DNA of 64,000 bases from Dugong dugon (taxonomy: Eukaryota; Chordata; Mammalia; Sirenia; Dugongidae). The notes below the pieces were generated by a model, which searched no databases, was not told the origin of the DNA, and was given only the letters and a program-made list of their open reading frames with translations. The translations under genes and the position numbers were made by a program. Shown one piece after another: positions 32,221-43,739 of this stretch; positions within the stretch are counted from its first letter, which is position 1; each line of letters starts with the position of its first letter. The stretch covers positions 3,145,001-3,209,000 of the forward strand of contig CM057480.1 of assembly GCA_030035585.1 (NCBI GenBank), read 5' to 3'.

Positions 32221-32609
32221 AATAGTCCCGGGACGGGCCCTAGAGGGCTAAACTTTCCCTGAAATTAAACGTGACGGAGAGTAAGACTGTATGCAGAATG
32301 GAGGTGCAGTGAGAGAAGGAAGAAAGGCTGGGCTCCTTGTTCTCTCCCGGCTTTAAATGGCTTCTCTGAGGGTGGATGACTCAAGGACCAGGGCCACCAG
32401 CTGCATTTGTTCCCTGGCCCCTCACAAGATTCCTAAGTGCTTTATTTCATGCCAAATCTTGTGCAAGTCGCCGAGATCAGTTGTGAAGCAGGCAACAGAC
32501 ACGGTCCTGGCTTCACAGCACTTAGGGTCTGACACAGGAATTACGTCCTCACACGTCCAACAGGACCAGACAGGTCACACGGAAGAGCGAGGCAAGCGCG
32601 TATTAGGAA

Positions 32610-33420
32610 AAGTTGGTTCTTTTTTTACTTTTTGTTGTTGAGCACATACACAGCAGAACATACAGCAACTCAACGGTTTCTGCGTGTACCATTTAGTAAC
32701 GTTGATCACATTCTTCAAGTTGTGCAACCATTCTCACCCTCGTTTTCTGAGTTGTTCCTCCCCCATTAACATAAACTCACTGCCCCCTAAAGTTCCTATC
32801 TAATATTTCGAGTTGCAGTTGTCACTTTGATCCCATATAGATAGTTGTTAAAACAGCACAGTGTTCAAGGCAGACATTCTTTACTAATTAAGCTAAACTG
32901 TTGTCTAGTTTTAACAAGACTTCAGGGGATATTTTTGGTTTAAGGTTGAAAGATTATCTCAGGGAAATAGTTTTTGGGTTTCATCCAGCCTCCATGGCTC
33001 CAGAATGTCTGGATTCCATTGAGAATTTGAAGTTCTGTTCTGTATGTTCCCCCTTTTGATCAGGATTCTTCTATAGAATCTTTGATCAAAATGTTCGGTA
33101 ATGGTAGCCAGGCACCATCCAATTCTTCTGGTCTCATGGCAGAAGAGGCAGTTGTTCATGGAGGCAACTAGCCACACATTCCATATCCTCCTCCTCTTCC
33201 TAACTCTCCTTTTTCTTCTGTTGCTCCAGGTGAATAGAGACCAATTGTTGTACCTTGGATGGCCACTTGGGAGCTTTTAAGACCCCAGGTCCTATGTAAC
33301 GAACTGGGAGATAGAACAGAAGCACTAAACATGATATTAGGCCGATAAACTGGCATGCCCCATGAGACCATGACCCTAAACCTCCAAACCAAAGAACCAA
33401 ATCCTGTGAGGTGTTGGTTG
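32610..33420 (-). repeat. L1 3' UTR, antisense, long copy
   Basis: Shares 'gatcaggattcttctataga' and 'tcttctggtctcatggcaga' with 8975-9560, and 'ggatggccacttgggagctt' with the reverse of 55090-55120. This ties both copies to one L1 lineage. Confidence 0.85.
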
Positions 33421-33800
33421 TACATAGGTAGCCTCAGCAGCTGTAGGAGAGGCTGGCTCTTCTGATACAGTGTACCTTGTTAGCGTGTAAAACAAGAACA
33501 TGTTCATTCCCCCATAGCTCTCTGATGGCACTGTTTGAATCTCTGATCTTTATTTCCTGGTACAGATGGATACAAATGTATTTTTTCCATAAAAAAACTC
33601 AGGGAGGCTCTGATGCTAAGTAGTAACGGCTGTCAGTCTCAGTGAAGGGAGGTGACGGGGGCAGTGAGGGCTTGTGCTGTGCGAGGCTGCAGCCTGATGC
33701 TCCTCATGGGAACCAGGCTGTGTTCCTATCTTCTGATTTTCCAGCAGACTTTGGAAATCTGGGTTTGTTTAAAGTGTGAAATCTTGTGATTTTAAAATAT

Positions 33801-34000
33801 GGTGGCATGGTGGTTAAAGCACTCGGTTGCTAACCGAAAGGTTGGCGGTTTGAACCTGTCAACTGCTGTGCGGGAGAAAGACGTGGCCGTCTGCTTCCGT
33901 GAAGATTGCAGCCTTGGAAACCCTATGGGGCAGTTCTGCTCTGTCCTACAGGGTTGCTATGAGTCGAAATCGACTTGACGGCAGTGGGTTTTTGGTTTGG
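33801..34000 (+). repeat. AfroSINE, plus, long form
   Basis: 'ggtggcatggtggttaaagc' to 'gacttgacggcagtgggttt', with 'gtctgcttccgtgaagattg'. Confidence 0.95.
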
Positions 34001-34051
34001 TGGTCTACAGACAGCCTGAAGACCTCCATTTGTGAACCTCTGGTCTAGTGG

Positions 34052-34220
34052 AGGAGCCCTGGTGGTGCACTTGTTAAGAGCTCAGCTGCTAACCAAAAGG
34101 TCAGCAGTTCAAATCCTCCAGCCCCTCCTCGGAAACCCTATGGGACAGTTCTACTCTGTTCTGTAGGGTCACTATGAGTTGGAATCAACTCAGCGGCAAC
34201 GGGTTTGTTTGTTTGTTTTG
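34052..34220 (+). repeat. AfroSINE, plus, short form
   Basis: 'ggagccctggtggtgcactt' to 'actcagcggcaacgggtttg'. The flanks share ggtctagYgg. Confidence 0.96.
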
Positions 34221-34384
34221 GTCTAGCGGGTCATCCTAGGAAATTACAGTTTTCTCTCCTCAGCGTGTCCTCGGAGGACCTCAGTGGGTATGTTTCTCTA
34301 ATGTCACTCCTCATGATCTGGGTCCTAGGAGCCTGTATCTGGAGGGCACGGAGAAAGGATTTCTTACAGATTTTTTATGAACGT

Positions 34385-34520
34385 TAAACCTATTGCCATG
34401 GAGTCGATTCTGACTCATAGCGACCCTACAGGACAGAGTAGAACTGCGTCATAGAGTTTCCAAGGAGGGGCTGGTGGATTCCAACTGCCGACCTTTAGGT
34501 GAGCAGCCAAGCTCTTAACT
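34385..34520 (-). repeat. AfroSINE, minus, head-truncated
   Basis: 'taaacctattgccatggagt' to 'cagccaagctcttaac', then straight into L1 DNA. Confidence 0.92.
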
Positions 34521-36225
34521 ATAGCATATGATTCATATCTTCTAAGTATGCAATTCAGTGCTTTTTGGTATATTCACAGAATTGTGCGACCACTATCAAA
34601 ATCAGTCCAGACCATCTCATCACCTCAAAAAGAAACCCGGTATTTATTAGCATCCACTCCTTATTTCTTCCCAACCCCTCCAGGTGTGGGTAACCATTAA
34701 TCTACTTTCTGTCTCTATGGATCTGCCCTGGACATTGCATATAAATAGAATCATACAATGTATGGCTCTTTTTGACTGTAACTGACTCGACGGCAATGGT
34801 TTTACTAACTCACGCATACGCACGTATCTGTTTTATCTACTGCCTGTGTGTATATTAAAAACCATGAGTTTATATTGCTGTCTCTGATTCTAATCCAACA
34901 CTGTGGTCATTTAGCATTTCCTTATGTGTAACTTCTTTCATCTACGATGTATTTACTTATTTGTTCAGTTTTGGGAGTTTCAGACTTGCTAATCAATAGT
35001 CCTGTGAGAAACACACTTATTGACAAGATCGTATAATTTATGTTCAGTTCTTTTTGTCTCCCAGCCTTACCGTATCTCGTAAAGATGTTAGGTTAGTCCT
35101 TTTCTTCCCCACTCCCTTCACTGTGGTTATATTATTCATTTGTGATGCAATTAGGTTCATTTGTGTGTGTGGTTGTATTACACTTTGGGGTTTCCCCGCA
35201 TCCTGGTTGGTTTTGTTTGTTTATATTTGGGGTTTATGACGGGCATGTGAAACATGGCTGTGGTTCTAAGAGTCTGAGCTTTACAACAAGACAAACTCAC
35301 AGAAGTGTCACTTCCTCGTCATCCCTGCGACTCCTGTTTCCATTTTCCCCTTCTTTTGACCCTTTTCCCACCCACCCTTGAAGGTAATCAATTTTTTGTA
35401 GCTTCAGACTTATCCTTTCTGAATTTCTTTTGCTGCAGTGAGCAGATATATGTGTACTTTCTTATATCTTCTTTTTTATCATGAAAAACCAAAAAACAAA
35501 CCAAAAAAAAACAAACCAAACTCATTGCCATTGAGTCGATTTCGACTCATGGCAACTATATCGGACAGAGTAGAACTGCCCCATAGGGTTTCCAAGGCTG
35601 TAATCTGTATGGAAGCAGACGGCACATGTTTCTCCCGTGAAGCGACTAGTGGGTTCAAACAGCTGACCTTTTGGGTGTCAGCTGAGCGCTTTAACCCCTG
35701 CACCACGAGGGCTCCTTTTTTACTTGAAGGGTCACATATTATAGATAATCTTTGGCACTTTGCTTTTTTCATTAACAGTTATACTGGAAAGACTCCATAC
35801 AAGTTCATATGCACAGATACATGAATGGTTTTGTTGGGTTTTCTCGAATCTTCATCCAGAAGGGTTGGACCAGTTTGCATTTTCCCCCAGAACCACCTGA
35901 GAGTGTCTCTGTCTCCACAGCCTCTCGCCAATAGAATCTATTGTCATGTTCAAACATTGTTTTCAGTCTGATGGGTGAGAATTAGTGTCTTAGTGTTATT
36001 TCAATTTACATTTCTCGAATTATGAGTGAGTTTAAACTTTTTTTATGTGGCTAAGGACCATTTATATCTGTATTTATGAATTATGTGGTCCTGTCTCTTT
36101 TCCATTGTGTTTTTGGTCCTTTGTTCAAATTTTGTAGAATCCCTTTGTTTATTAGCTCTTTGTCTGTGGTATATGTTATGAATATTTTCTCCTGGTTTGT
36201 CAGTTGTCCAAAGAAAAATTGAGTG
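34521..36225 (-). repeat. Old L1 fragments, antisense, SINE-split
   Basis: 'gaattgtgcgaccactatca', 'taaccattaatctactttct' and 'aaatagaatcatacaatgta' mark reversed L1 3' DNA. 'agggttggaccagtttgcat', 'aattagtgtcttagtgttat' and 'tttattagctctttgtctgt' mark more of it. A 30-bp SINE tail remnant is at 34776-34805, and a full SINE is at 35484-35715. Confidence 0.7.
35484..35715 (-). repeat. AfroSINE, minus, long form
   Basis: An A-rich lead (35484-35520), 'cattgccattgagtcgattt' and 'gcaccacgagggctcc'. Confidence 0.95.
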
Positions 36226-36364
36226 AATGATCCAAACCATCAATCAATTTTAGTTATCAGGGTTTATTGAGCAAGAAGCTGTTTGCAAATAGGGAGCGTC
36301 CAAGCCGAACGTGTTGAGGGGCCCGTTCAAGCAGTGTAAGTTTAGGGTTTTTTAAAAGGCACTT

Positions 36365-36540
36365 AGGAGCCCTGGTGGCACAATGTTTAAGCTCTCAGCT
36401 GCAAACCAGGGGAGAGAAGAACTGGCGATCTGCGTCCGTAAAGATTACAGCCTAGCAAACCATATGGGCAGTTCTACATTTCTACTCTGTCACACGGGTC
36501 GCTATGAGTTCAGAATCAACTCCCTGGCACACAACAACAG
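36365..36540 (+). repeat. AfroSINE, plus, deleted long form
   Basis: 'ggagccctggtggcacaatg' to 'caactccctggcacacaaca'. It lacks about 25 bp after 'gctgcaaacc'. Confidence 0.92.
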
Positions 36541-36625
36541 GGGGTTTTAGCAGGGAGGTGCCAGTGAGTGGGTCTTCGTTATATCTTTAATTGAAGGCCG
36601 TGTCTTACAAAGCGGGGGTCTTTCT

Positions 36626-36797
36626 TTTTAAAAAAAAAAAAATTTTTTTTTATACTTTAGATTAAGGTTTACAGAACAAACAGTTTCGCATTAAACAGTT
36701 AGTACACATATTGTTTTACGACATTGGTTAACAACCCCACGATATGTCAACACTCTTCCTTCTTGACCTTGGGTTCCGTATTACCAGCTTTCCTGTC
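36626..36797 (-). repeat. L1 3' UTR end, antisense, with 17-bp duplication
   Basis: A/T-rich junction (36627-36653) then 'atactttagattaaggttta' to 'ccgtattaccagctttcc'. The 17-bp direct repeat AAAGCRGGGGTCTTTCT lies at 36609-36625 and 36798-36814. A clean, severely 5'-truncated L1 insertion. Confidence 0.9.
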
Positions 36798-37080
36798 AAA
36801 GCAGGGGTCTTTCTGTCATTGGCTTTATAGATATACTTGTCTATTGGGAATTGGTGGAGTCTAGTTTGGTGAGTTAGAAACATTCTTAAATGTCAAGTTG
36901 TTTTTCTGGAAAAATCTCCGTGGTTAGGACACTTTGAAAACTCCCTCTTGTTCTGTCAAGGTTTGTACCTGGCATAATCAGCTACGTAGATTTATTCTCA
37001 GAAAGGTTGTACCTGGCACAAACAGCTGTTAATTTTTATTTAATATGTAACACAGTTCTCTTTTGACTTTGATCTTCTTT

Positions 37081-38003
37081 ACTGTGTGAACTTTTTTCTT
37101 TAGAGTCTGATTTATCCGTCTGTTGTTTTATTGTGTCTGAGTTCTCTGCCCAGTGTCTTGCAAAGCTGAAGCCAAGGTGTAGGCTGGGGCTCTTTCAAGC
37201 CTTACTGGTGGTGCCACAATCTAGCCCTGTGGGACTGAGATCCCTGTTTCCTTATTGGCTACTAGCCTGGGTCCACTCTCAGCTTCTGCAGGCTACCCAC
37301 AGTCCTTGATGCCTGGAATACAGGTGCCTCGTTGGGTGGTGATTTTAGGAAAGGGTAGGTATGGAAGTTGGGGATCAGGCATTGCTTCTTTCAACTCTCT
37401 GTACCCACGTATATCTTTGTATATCCCCAGGGACACACCTGTTCCATTTTCAAAACTGTTGCGTCCATGTCACAGAGCCACCTTGATGCTTGGCAAATAG
37501 ATATGTCAGAGCAGCTCATGGAGCTGGCAGCCAGAGGCTGGGGCTGGGAGGGTAGTAACTGTGACAACAAAAAGACCTCAGTGGCAATTGCCACTTTCTT
37601 CTCCTGTCCCCAGACAGGGCTTTTTTCCTGAAAGAATATTCTATTTCCTCTCTATGGAATAAAGGCATCTGAAGTCATGGCTTGCTGTTAGCCTTATAGC
37701 TGCGACTCCTGCCTGGTAACCAGAGCGCCCCTCTCTGTTGCCAAGGAGAGGGGAGAAAGGTACAGAGGAGTGCACTTTTGAACCTCTTCAAAGCTGTTTT
37801 CCTTCCTGCTCCACACAGGACTCCTGCTTTGAGGAGCTGGGTGGACTCCTTAAGCCTGGCAGTTCGGGTTTTGTAAACAGAGGGACACAGGTCCCCTTGC
37901 CCCGGCTGCTGAGGCAGGTAACTGGGAGGAAGAAGGCTCATGGGGACCTGCCCTTATGGGAGGCTCCGTGACAGTGCCTCCTCCTCATTTTGGCCTGCCC
38001 TAG
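37081..38003. other. Intron sequence, unassigned
   Basis: Possibly part of an old reversed LTR to about 37250. After that no family is recognised. Short plus and minus ORFs have no domain. Confidence 0.4.
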
Positions 38004-38174
38004 GACAGACAGAGGATGTGCAGTTGCTCCTGCACCTCGGGGCGGACCCCACCCTGCTGGACCCCGACTCCCGCTCCCCCGTGGATGTCCTGAAGAGGAA
38101 CAAGAACTTCAAAGCAATCAAGAAAATCAACAGTCACTTGGAAAAGCTGGCCCCGTGTTCCAAGGACTTACCAG
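38004..38174 (+). CDS. TRANK1: TRANK1 exon, ankyrin repeat (second half)
   Basis: Acceptor ctgccctag and donor ccag|gtatgg. Two bases complete Arg293, 56 codons follow, then one base (residues 294-349). It reads QTEDVQLLLHLGADPTLLDP, then RSPVDVLKRNKNFKAIKKIN. L-L-L-H-L-G-A-D-P-T-L-L-D is the textbook end of an ankyrin repeat (GADP at residues 305-308), and S-P-V-D-V-L starts another. The following S-H-L-E-K-L part is helical. Confidence 0.96.
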
Positions 38175-38954
38175 GTATGGCTTCCAGTGACTTCACTTTT
38201 CGGGGAGATAAAACTGGTTCTGTGATATTAGATACAAATCAGTTTACTTTTCTTAATATGCATAGATGGAAACGAGACCCTCCCCAAGCTTCGGAAAACT
38301 TGTTTGCATGTTTGGAAGGATAGACTAAGGAAACTTTCATTTAGAGAATGTCTGCGACATTCTGAGAGCTTCGCCAGGTCCGCCTTTGGACAGTGTGAGT
38401 GATTTTTTTTCCATGCACGCACAGAGGGAAAATGAAGAAAATTCCGACAGAACCGGAGATGAGAGAGATCCAGCCTACTCTTCCGACCGTGTAGAATACA
38501 GTTAGAGCTCCATATCTTGATTTGTTAATTTGAGACAGCGTCTCGGCTGTATGAGACCGACTTCTTGGCTGTCCCAGCCCCGCTTGTTGAATTTTATCTA
38601 GTTATATTATTTGTATCCTTTCCATTCTGTCCCTTAACTCTTAAGTTTTCTGTGCTCCATCTATAGATTGCTGCTAAAAACTGAAAACCAGTAAATAACG
38701 TATGCATGGTTTTTAGATCATGTAAATGTTACTTTCTATGAGGAGGAGGATGGTTGGACTGTAGAACAGGAAACGCCACCAAATGTCCCCAAAACTTTGC
38801 TCTTTAAACATGATACTCTTCAAGCATCCCAGTTTAATGAAACACCTTTTATTTTTCTTTTGTGCTTTTAGTTCTTACACTAACATTTAATTCTTGTGAC
38901 TCATGTTGTCCTCTTGGATTTCTCCCTTGCTCTGCCAAAGTACCTACTGAAGTA

Positions 38955-39150
38955 CAGTAAGCCCTCGGGTTATCAACGTCCTTACGGACAACTTGTTCTT
39001 GCCCTTTAATGTTATGTAATTTGCCCTCTCTTTGAAACGACTGAACCAACCCCTACTCACAACAAATTCTTCATCACAGCCACCTCCATTTGCTGCACCT
39101 GCAGCTTTTAAAGCCCTGGAAAGGCTTCGAGGCTTTTCTTGCACGAAAGT
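38955..39150 (-). mobile_element. pogo/Tigger-like DNA transposon remnant
   Basis: A TA dinucleotide and 'cagtaagccctcgggttatc' at 38953-38974 look like a Tigger-type terminal repeat. The reverse strand reads DEEFVVSRGWFSRFKERANY, the CENP-B-type DNA-binding region typical of pogo transposases. Only a fragment is left; the other end was not found. Confidence 0.7.
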
Positions 39151-39479
39151 AAGGCTAAATAAGAACCATATGCCCCTGTTCCAACTTACCTACATGTTCT
39201 TTATAAAGACACACTTAGGAAGGGATCAGCCTGTAGTTTTTTTCACAGAGGGACAAGGGTAATAAATTTACATATCTGAAAATGTCATCGTGACTGATAA
39301 TTTGGCTGAACACAGGTATCGTGACTCACCGATGACAAGCTGCACTTTTTTTGAACGTTTTCTTTGAAATGGTCTTTGTCACATTGTCTTCGAAATTGGG
39401 ATGTATCCTACCATCAGTGGCGTGTCATAGTTTAATTGGCAGCTTTTCTTGTGTGTCCAGCAATTGGTGGCATCTTAGA

Positions 39480-40143
39480 TTTATGAAATACACTCTACAC
39501 CCTTGTCTGTCACAGTATGAAGATACTATCCCATTGTCTTCTGGCCTCTGATCCACCTTATTGGAAGTCTGATGCTAGTCTCGTTTTTTTCCTTTTTAGG
39601 ATTTTCTCTGTCCTTGGAGTTCTGAAATCTCACTGGGATGAACCTAGGTGTGGGTCCTTCTGCTTTCTTCTTGCTTGGTAGTTACTGGCCCCGTCAATCT
39701 GTCTTTCTTAGCTCAGGGAAATTATGTTCTATTTTGTTCCCCTCCATTGTCTTTCTCACTCTGCTATTCCTCTTACACGGATGAACTTCCTGAATTTATA
39801 ATCCGTGCCTACTTTTGCCTAGTGTTTTCTGTCTCCATTTTTCTTCCCAGATCTTTAACTTGGCCTTCAGCTTTTCCATTTATAATTCAGTTTGACCATT
39901 GCATTTATCTGGGAAATCACAGTTTTAATTTTTAAGAGCTCTTTCTTCTTCTTTGATTGCTTCTCACATGTAGCAGCTTGTTCTTGTTTTATGTTTGCCA
40001 CGTCCTCTTGAATCACACTTGAGAATGTTAATGAGCTTTGTTTTTTTAAAGAACATTCCCCCCTACTTCCCTCGATTATTTATGTTTCTTTTGGGGTTAG
40101 TTGATTCATTTTCTCACTTCTCCTTTGTGCTAATGCTTTTCCC
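39480..40143 (-). repeat. Old L1/HAL1-type fragment, antisense
   Basis: 'cccattgtcttctggcctct', 'ggattttctctgtccttgga' and 'cctaggtgtgggtccttctg' appear in the order of reversed old L1-type ORF2/3' DNA. Confidence 0.65.
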
Positions 40144-40155
40144 TAATTACCTGCT

Positions 40156-40364
40156 AGGAGTCCCTGCGTGGTGCAAATGGCTAACATGCTCAGCTGCTAA
40201 CTGAAAAGTTGGAGGTCCACCCAAAGGTGCCTCAGAAGAAAGGCCTGTTGATCTACTTCAGAAAAATCAGCCATTGAAAATCCTATGGAGCACAGTTCTA
40301 CTCTGACACACATAGGGTTGCCATGAGTCAGGATTGACTTCACAGCAACTGGTTTGGTTTGGTT
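40156..40364 (+). repeat. AfroSINE, plus, with 12-bp duplication
   Basis: 'aggagtccctgcgtggtgca' to 'gacttcacagcaactggttt'. The perfect duplication TAATTACCTGCT is at 40144-40155 and 40365-40376. Confidence 0.96.
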
Positions 40365-40376
40365 TAATTACCTGCT

Positions 40377-41809
40377 GGTCTTTAGATAGTTTCTACTTAC
40401 GAATGAGGACTGAATTAATTAGGCTTTACTAGCTGGTTAGTGTGCGTTTTCCTGCAGTTACCTAGTCGTGTTTCTTTAGGAGTACTCCTTCCCCTGCATG
40501 AGAGATGTGTAAGTGGGTGGCAAGTTGAGGGCAGCCTGTCGAGGGTACGTCGGGGCTGGGGCGGGAGGCAGTCTGGCAGGCTGGAGATCGTGGCAAGGGA
40601 CAGAATAAGGACAGATTTACCTGGGGGAGATTGAAGCTGCTTTTCATTTGCCCCCTTCCTGTTTTGCCATCAATTCACCTGTTATTTTAAGCATCTTCTG
40701 TCATTCCTTGAGACTGTGGGAATGAGGCGAGAGAAATGTGTTTGCGGAGCTTTCTGTCCTGCATGGGTGTTCTTCCAAAGCCATGACATGTCGTGATGAG
40801 TTCTGAAACAACTTCACATTTTAAGGAACTCTGACTTCCGCTCTAAGGTGGTGTAATTAATAATAAACCTTTGTGAAGCGCTTTCTGGGAACTTAGGGCT
40901 GTAGCTCAGTTTTAGGATGATGTCCACCCACTCTTTGAGAAATGGAAACTCACCAAACAAGTTCCTTTGCCCGTGAATTTCCAGCTTTTAAAAGAACAGC
41001 GGTAAAAAAGGACTACTAGTTAACTGGTGGGGAATGGCTGACTTGTTTGGAAATGTAGCTTTCATTAATCCCAATCTCGATTTTTGGAATACTGTGTATT
41101 TGTATGTTATATTTAGGGTTACGTCTTTAGCCTAAGCTGTTCATTTTTGTTTAGTTTTTTTTTTTAAGTTCTGATTTTTAATTCTCTTGTATGATGAAAT
41201 CTTTGAATGCCTGCTAATCCTAAAAACACCTCACCTTCTGAGACAGAGTTCTCGCTCTCCCTTCTTCTCTCTCTCTCTCCTTCACCAGCTGAGTCTATGG
41301 CTCTGGTTTGGAACCAAGAGAAGACTCTCACTGGAATCACAGCTTGCCCTCTTTTTACCTGTCAGAGTCCAGGTGTACTCACTTGCCAGGAAAGCAAACA
41401 TATGCTGTTCCAGACCTGGCTGCTTGGTTCTCAGGAGGGCTGGTGATGTCACTGGGTGCAGTCAAGCCTAGAGCCCCCAGTACTCACTGGTACATTTATT
41501 GGATGTTTGATTAACTTTAAAGTTTTCCCACACCATTGACCTTAAAGGCTTCCTTGCCACCTTAGAGGAATACATTGCAAGACCACAGGGAAATACTGAG
41601 TCAAAAGAGCAAAAGGAACTGCTAAAAATTGAAAAAGAAGAGATGACAGTTGCCTGGGAGGGCTAGCAAATCGAAATCTTTCTGTATGTCTCAAAGTACT
41701 TCTAGCAGTGGACCCGTTAATAGAATTCATTCTCTGAATACGATCTCTGTATGGAATTAGGTACTGAATATCACTGTTCCTTTATGTATTTCTAGTGCTG
41801 TGAGAGTTG
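40377..41809. other. Intron sequence, no gene seen
   Basis: No named repeat or exon is supported. The overlapping plus ORFs at 41187-41514 carry no domain. Confidence 0.45.
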
Positions 41810-41979
41810 GGAAACCCTGGGGGCGCAGTGCTTCAGAGCTCGGCTGCTGACCAAAAGGTCGGCAATTCCAATCCACCAGCCGCTCCTTGGAAACTCTCTG
41901 GGGCAGGTCTCCTCTGCCCTCTAGGGTCACTAGGAGTCAGAATGGACTCGATGGCAGTAACTTTGGTTTTTGGTTTGGT
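41810..41979 (+). repeat. AfroSINE, plus, short form
   Basis: 'ggaaaccctgggggcgcagt' to 'gactcgatggcagtaacttt'. Confidence 0.95.
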
Positions 41980-42074
41980 GTAGAGGTGTGTGCGCACGTT
42001 TCGATTCTGAGGATTTGCTGTTGCACAAACCTTAAAACCTACAGTGGGACTGAGGGGTCTTTTTAGACCAACGC

Positions 42075-42262
42075 CATCCATTTCTGTGATGATGGAAATG
42101 TTCTCTCTCTGCTCTGTCCGGTATGGTAGCCACTAGCCACACCGAGTGTGGCTGTAAGCACTTGAAATATGGGTGGCCCATGAAACTTAGGAACTGAATT
42201 TTTAATTTTCTTTAATTAACTTTAATTTAATTTAGTGACTACTATATTGGACAGTGCAGTTT
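42075..42262 (+). repeat. hAT-type non-autonomous DNA transposon (MER1 group)
   Basis: 'tctgtgatgatggaaatgtt', 'tatggtagccactagccaca' and 'ctatattggacagtgcag'; same family as 16408-16590. Confidence 0.82.
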
Positions 42263-42664
42263 TTCGACTTTAGCCCCAGAAAGATCTTTCCAGAGCAGTA
42301 GCCGAGAAGACAGTGGCAGAGAGAGTCAAACGAAAGGGCCCCGGGCTTGGAAATGAGGATGGATCCACTTTGTTTTTATGGACCTTAGTTCCCCCCACCC
42401 TCGCCCATTTCTGGGCCACATGGAATCATTACCTTAGGGGAGAGCTGCTGCCAGGGGCTTTGTACTCTTGTCTGACTTGATAGCTGTTATTTTTTACATC
42501 TGTGGACAATAACGAGTTTCTTGCACCCTTCAGAAGAACAAATACTCCAGCATTACAGACTAGGGTAAAAGACCCTCACTCCCTTAGCTCTTCCTGGAGT
42601 TGCTGTCCCTGTTTTGATGATCATGGTCGTGATGGTCTCTGGATGGGGCAGCTTTTGGCATCTA

Positions 42665-42829
42665 ACAGCCGTTAAACCTGTCGCCCTCCAATCAATTCTG
42701 ACTCATAGCGACCCTATAGGACAGAGTAGAACTGCCCCACAGGGTTTCCAAGGAGCAGCTGGTGGATTCGAACTGTCGACTCTTTGTTTAGCAGCTGAGC
42801 GCTTAACCACTGTGCCACCAGGGCTCCTC
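42665..42829 (-). repeat. AfroSINE, minus, with 9-bp duplication
   Basis: 'gttaaacctgtcgccctcca' to 'gtgccaccagggctcc'. TGGCATCTA lies on both sides (42656-42664 and 42830-42838). Confidence 0.96.
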
Positions 42830-42899
42830 TGGCATCTAGCGGATAAAAATTTCAGCCTGAGAAATGAAGTGTCTTGCTGAAGATTTCTGCTGCTCTCTA

Positions 42900-43055
42900 A
42901 CCCAGTGCTTTCTCCGACTTCAGTGTGCACCTGAATCATTTGGGAGCCTGTTAAATGCAGATCGTGGTTCAGCAGGGCTGGGATAGAACCTGAGGTTCTG
43001 CATTTCTCACGAGCTCCCAGACAATGCCAGGGACCTGGCTGAGAAGCAAGGCTCT
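42900..43055 (+). repeat. MER5-like DNA transposon
   Basis: 'gtgtgcacctgaatcatttg', 'gaggttctgcatttctcacg' and 'gagctccc', the landmarks of a MER5-type hAT element. Confidence 0.75.
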
Positions 43056-43569
43056 CGCCCTGAATGGTGAAGATGATGGAACTGTCTTTACCGATGTCTC
43101 ACAGCCACCACTAGGTGGCAGCATGTCCGCCTTCTCGAGTCTCCATTGCCACTCAGTTCTTTCCCCAGGACCAAGGGGAACGCGATTTGAGCCTTTGTTT
43201 TTCCCACAGTTCTTTGTGATCAGCTCCCTCTGATTCACTAGGACAAGGCTTTTTAGAGTGAGCTCAAATCCAAGTCTGAAGACCTTTGTCTCCGGCCCTC
43301 CAGAGGGGAGCCAGCTGTGTTTTGCTTTTGGCTTTGCAGCATCCATCAGACCCACTAGCATAGCTCTGGGTACACAGGAGCCTTTTCTATCTGTCAGTCT
43401 CCTCAGTGGAAGGAGCCCAGGACTCAGGCTGGGATTTGTCACCTTTGCGTCCCTGAGCAGCAACACAGGGTGTAAATATAGGCATGGATTTTGACTTGAA
43501 GGATGCCCACGATACTTCTTCCCTTTTTATAAAAGCAACATGTTTTTCTTTTAGAAAATTTAGAAGATG

Positions 43570-43733
43570 TAAAACCAAAACCTATTGCCATAGAGTCGAT
43601 TCTGACTCATAGCGACCCTACAGGACAGAGTTGAACTGCCCCCATAGGGTTTCCAGGGAGCACCTGGTGGATTCAAACTGCTGACCTTTTGGTTAGCAGT
43701 GGAGCTCTTAACCACTGCACTGACAGGGTTTCC
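43570..43733 (-). repeat. AfroSINE, minus, short form
   Basis: 'gtaaaaccaaaacctattgc' to 'gcactgacagggtttcc'. Confidence 0.95.
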
Positions 43734-43739
43734 TTAGGG

